From: Planctomycetota bacterium
GTDB lineage: Bacteria; Planctomycetota; GCA-002687715; DRQF01
Length of the DNA stretch: 5,209 nucleotides
Reading direction: 5' to 3'
Assembly: GCA_015485455.1 (NCBI GenBank)
Contig: WFTN01000304.1
Coordinates: 1-5,209 of the forward strand
The position numbers and the translations under genes are program-made. The notes beneath the pieces were generated by a model. It searched no databases. It saw nothing but the letters and a program-made list of their open reading frames with translations, and was not told the DNA's origin. Positions 5,070-5,209 of this stretch are shown piece after piece (the first letter of the stretch is position 1; each line of letters starts with the position of its first letter).

Positions 5070-5209
5070 GCCGCACTTGATCGAAAAAGACGGTGTTTTC
5101 TTGGCAGACAATTGCACCGTGGTCGGAGATGTGACACTGAGTTCTCATGTTTCCGTCTGGTATGGCGCAGTGATTCGTGGGGATGTTGCCCCCATCGCTG
5201 TTGGTGCCA
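5062..5209 (+). CDS. Gamma-carbonic-anhydrase-like hexapeptide-repeat protein (5' part only)
   Basis: The first 49 codons of a gene cut by the right edge of the window. The visible part matches the N-terminus of the YrdA/PaaY/gamma-CA group of left-handed beta-helix proteins: a short lead (VFLADNCTVVGDV, about 12-24) and then the hallmark SVWYGAVIRGDVAPIAVG (31-48), which contains the Arg39 and Asp41 conserved in this family. The metal-binding histidines lie further on and cannot be checked, so true carbonic anhydrase activity is uncertain; many relatives are uncharacterised or act in acyl transfer. It starts 8 nt inside the end of the CPBP gene, with a strong SD, so it is probably the fifth coupled gene of the operon from the response regulator onward. 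Confidence 0.88.
   Translation, partial: MRKPHLIEKDGVFLADNCTVVGDVTLSSHVSVWYGAVIRGDVAPIAVGA

Overview
The window reads as a chromosomal segment of a Gram-negative bacterium of moderate GC content (about half G+C by eye). The genes are tightly packed, with good Shine-Dalgarno sequences and frequent GTG starts. Nothing identifies the organism to species. The combination of an NtrB/NtrC-type pair, an adjacent thiS-thiG pair and short overlapping gene junctions would fit several phyla, for example the PVC group (Verrucomicrobiota and relatives) or a delta-proteobacterial-type lineage. That placement is a weak inference. I see no mobile elements, CRISPR arrays, tRNAs or rRNAs.

Layout: (1) Positions 1-486 carry no convincing gene. 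The left edge holds a strong hairpin that reads as an intrinsic terminator, or a terminator-like leader, on the minus strand (18-40). The rest contains several short perfect inverted repeats and is probably the upstream region of the plus-strand operon. (2) 487-1875 encodes a membrane-bound sensor histidine kinase. (3) After a 75-nt gap with a perfect 9-bp inverted repeat, 1951-3333 encodes its probable partner, an NtrC-family response regulator (receiver, sigma-54 AAA+ and Fis-type HTH). (4) 3326-3529 and 3531-4331 encode ThiS and ThiG, the sulfur carrier and thiazole synthase of thiamine biosynthesis. (5) 4332-5069 encodes a CPBP-family (CAAX-protease-like) integral membrane putative metalloprotease. 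(6) From 5062 to the window edge is the start of a gamma-carbonic-anhydrase-like left-handed beta-helix protein.

From the response regulator onward the five genes overlap or abut (junctions of -8, +1, 0 and -8 nt), so they are probably one transcript with translational coupling. The kinase/regulator pair would act on sigma-54 promoters elsewhere in the genome, and possibly on its own. ThiS and ThiG work together: ThiS thiocarboxylate supplies sulfur and ThiG condenses it with deoxyxylulose phosphate and dehydroglycine. The link between signalling, thiamine synthesis, CPBP protease and gamma-CA is positional only. No TPP riboswitch is visible near thiS. I found no clearly new system. The most useful leads are the structured 5' region, the kinase's degenerate G1 box and unassigned sensor domain, and the SD nested in the diglycine codons of thiS.
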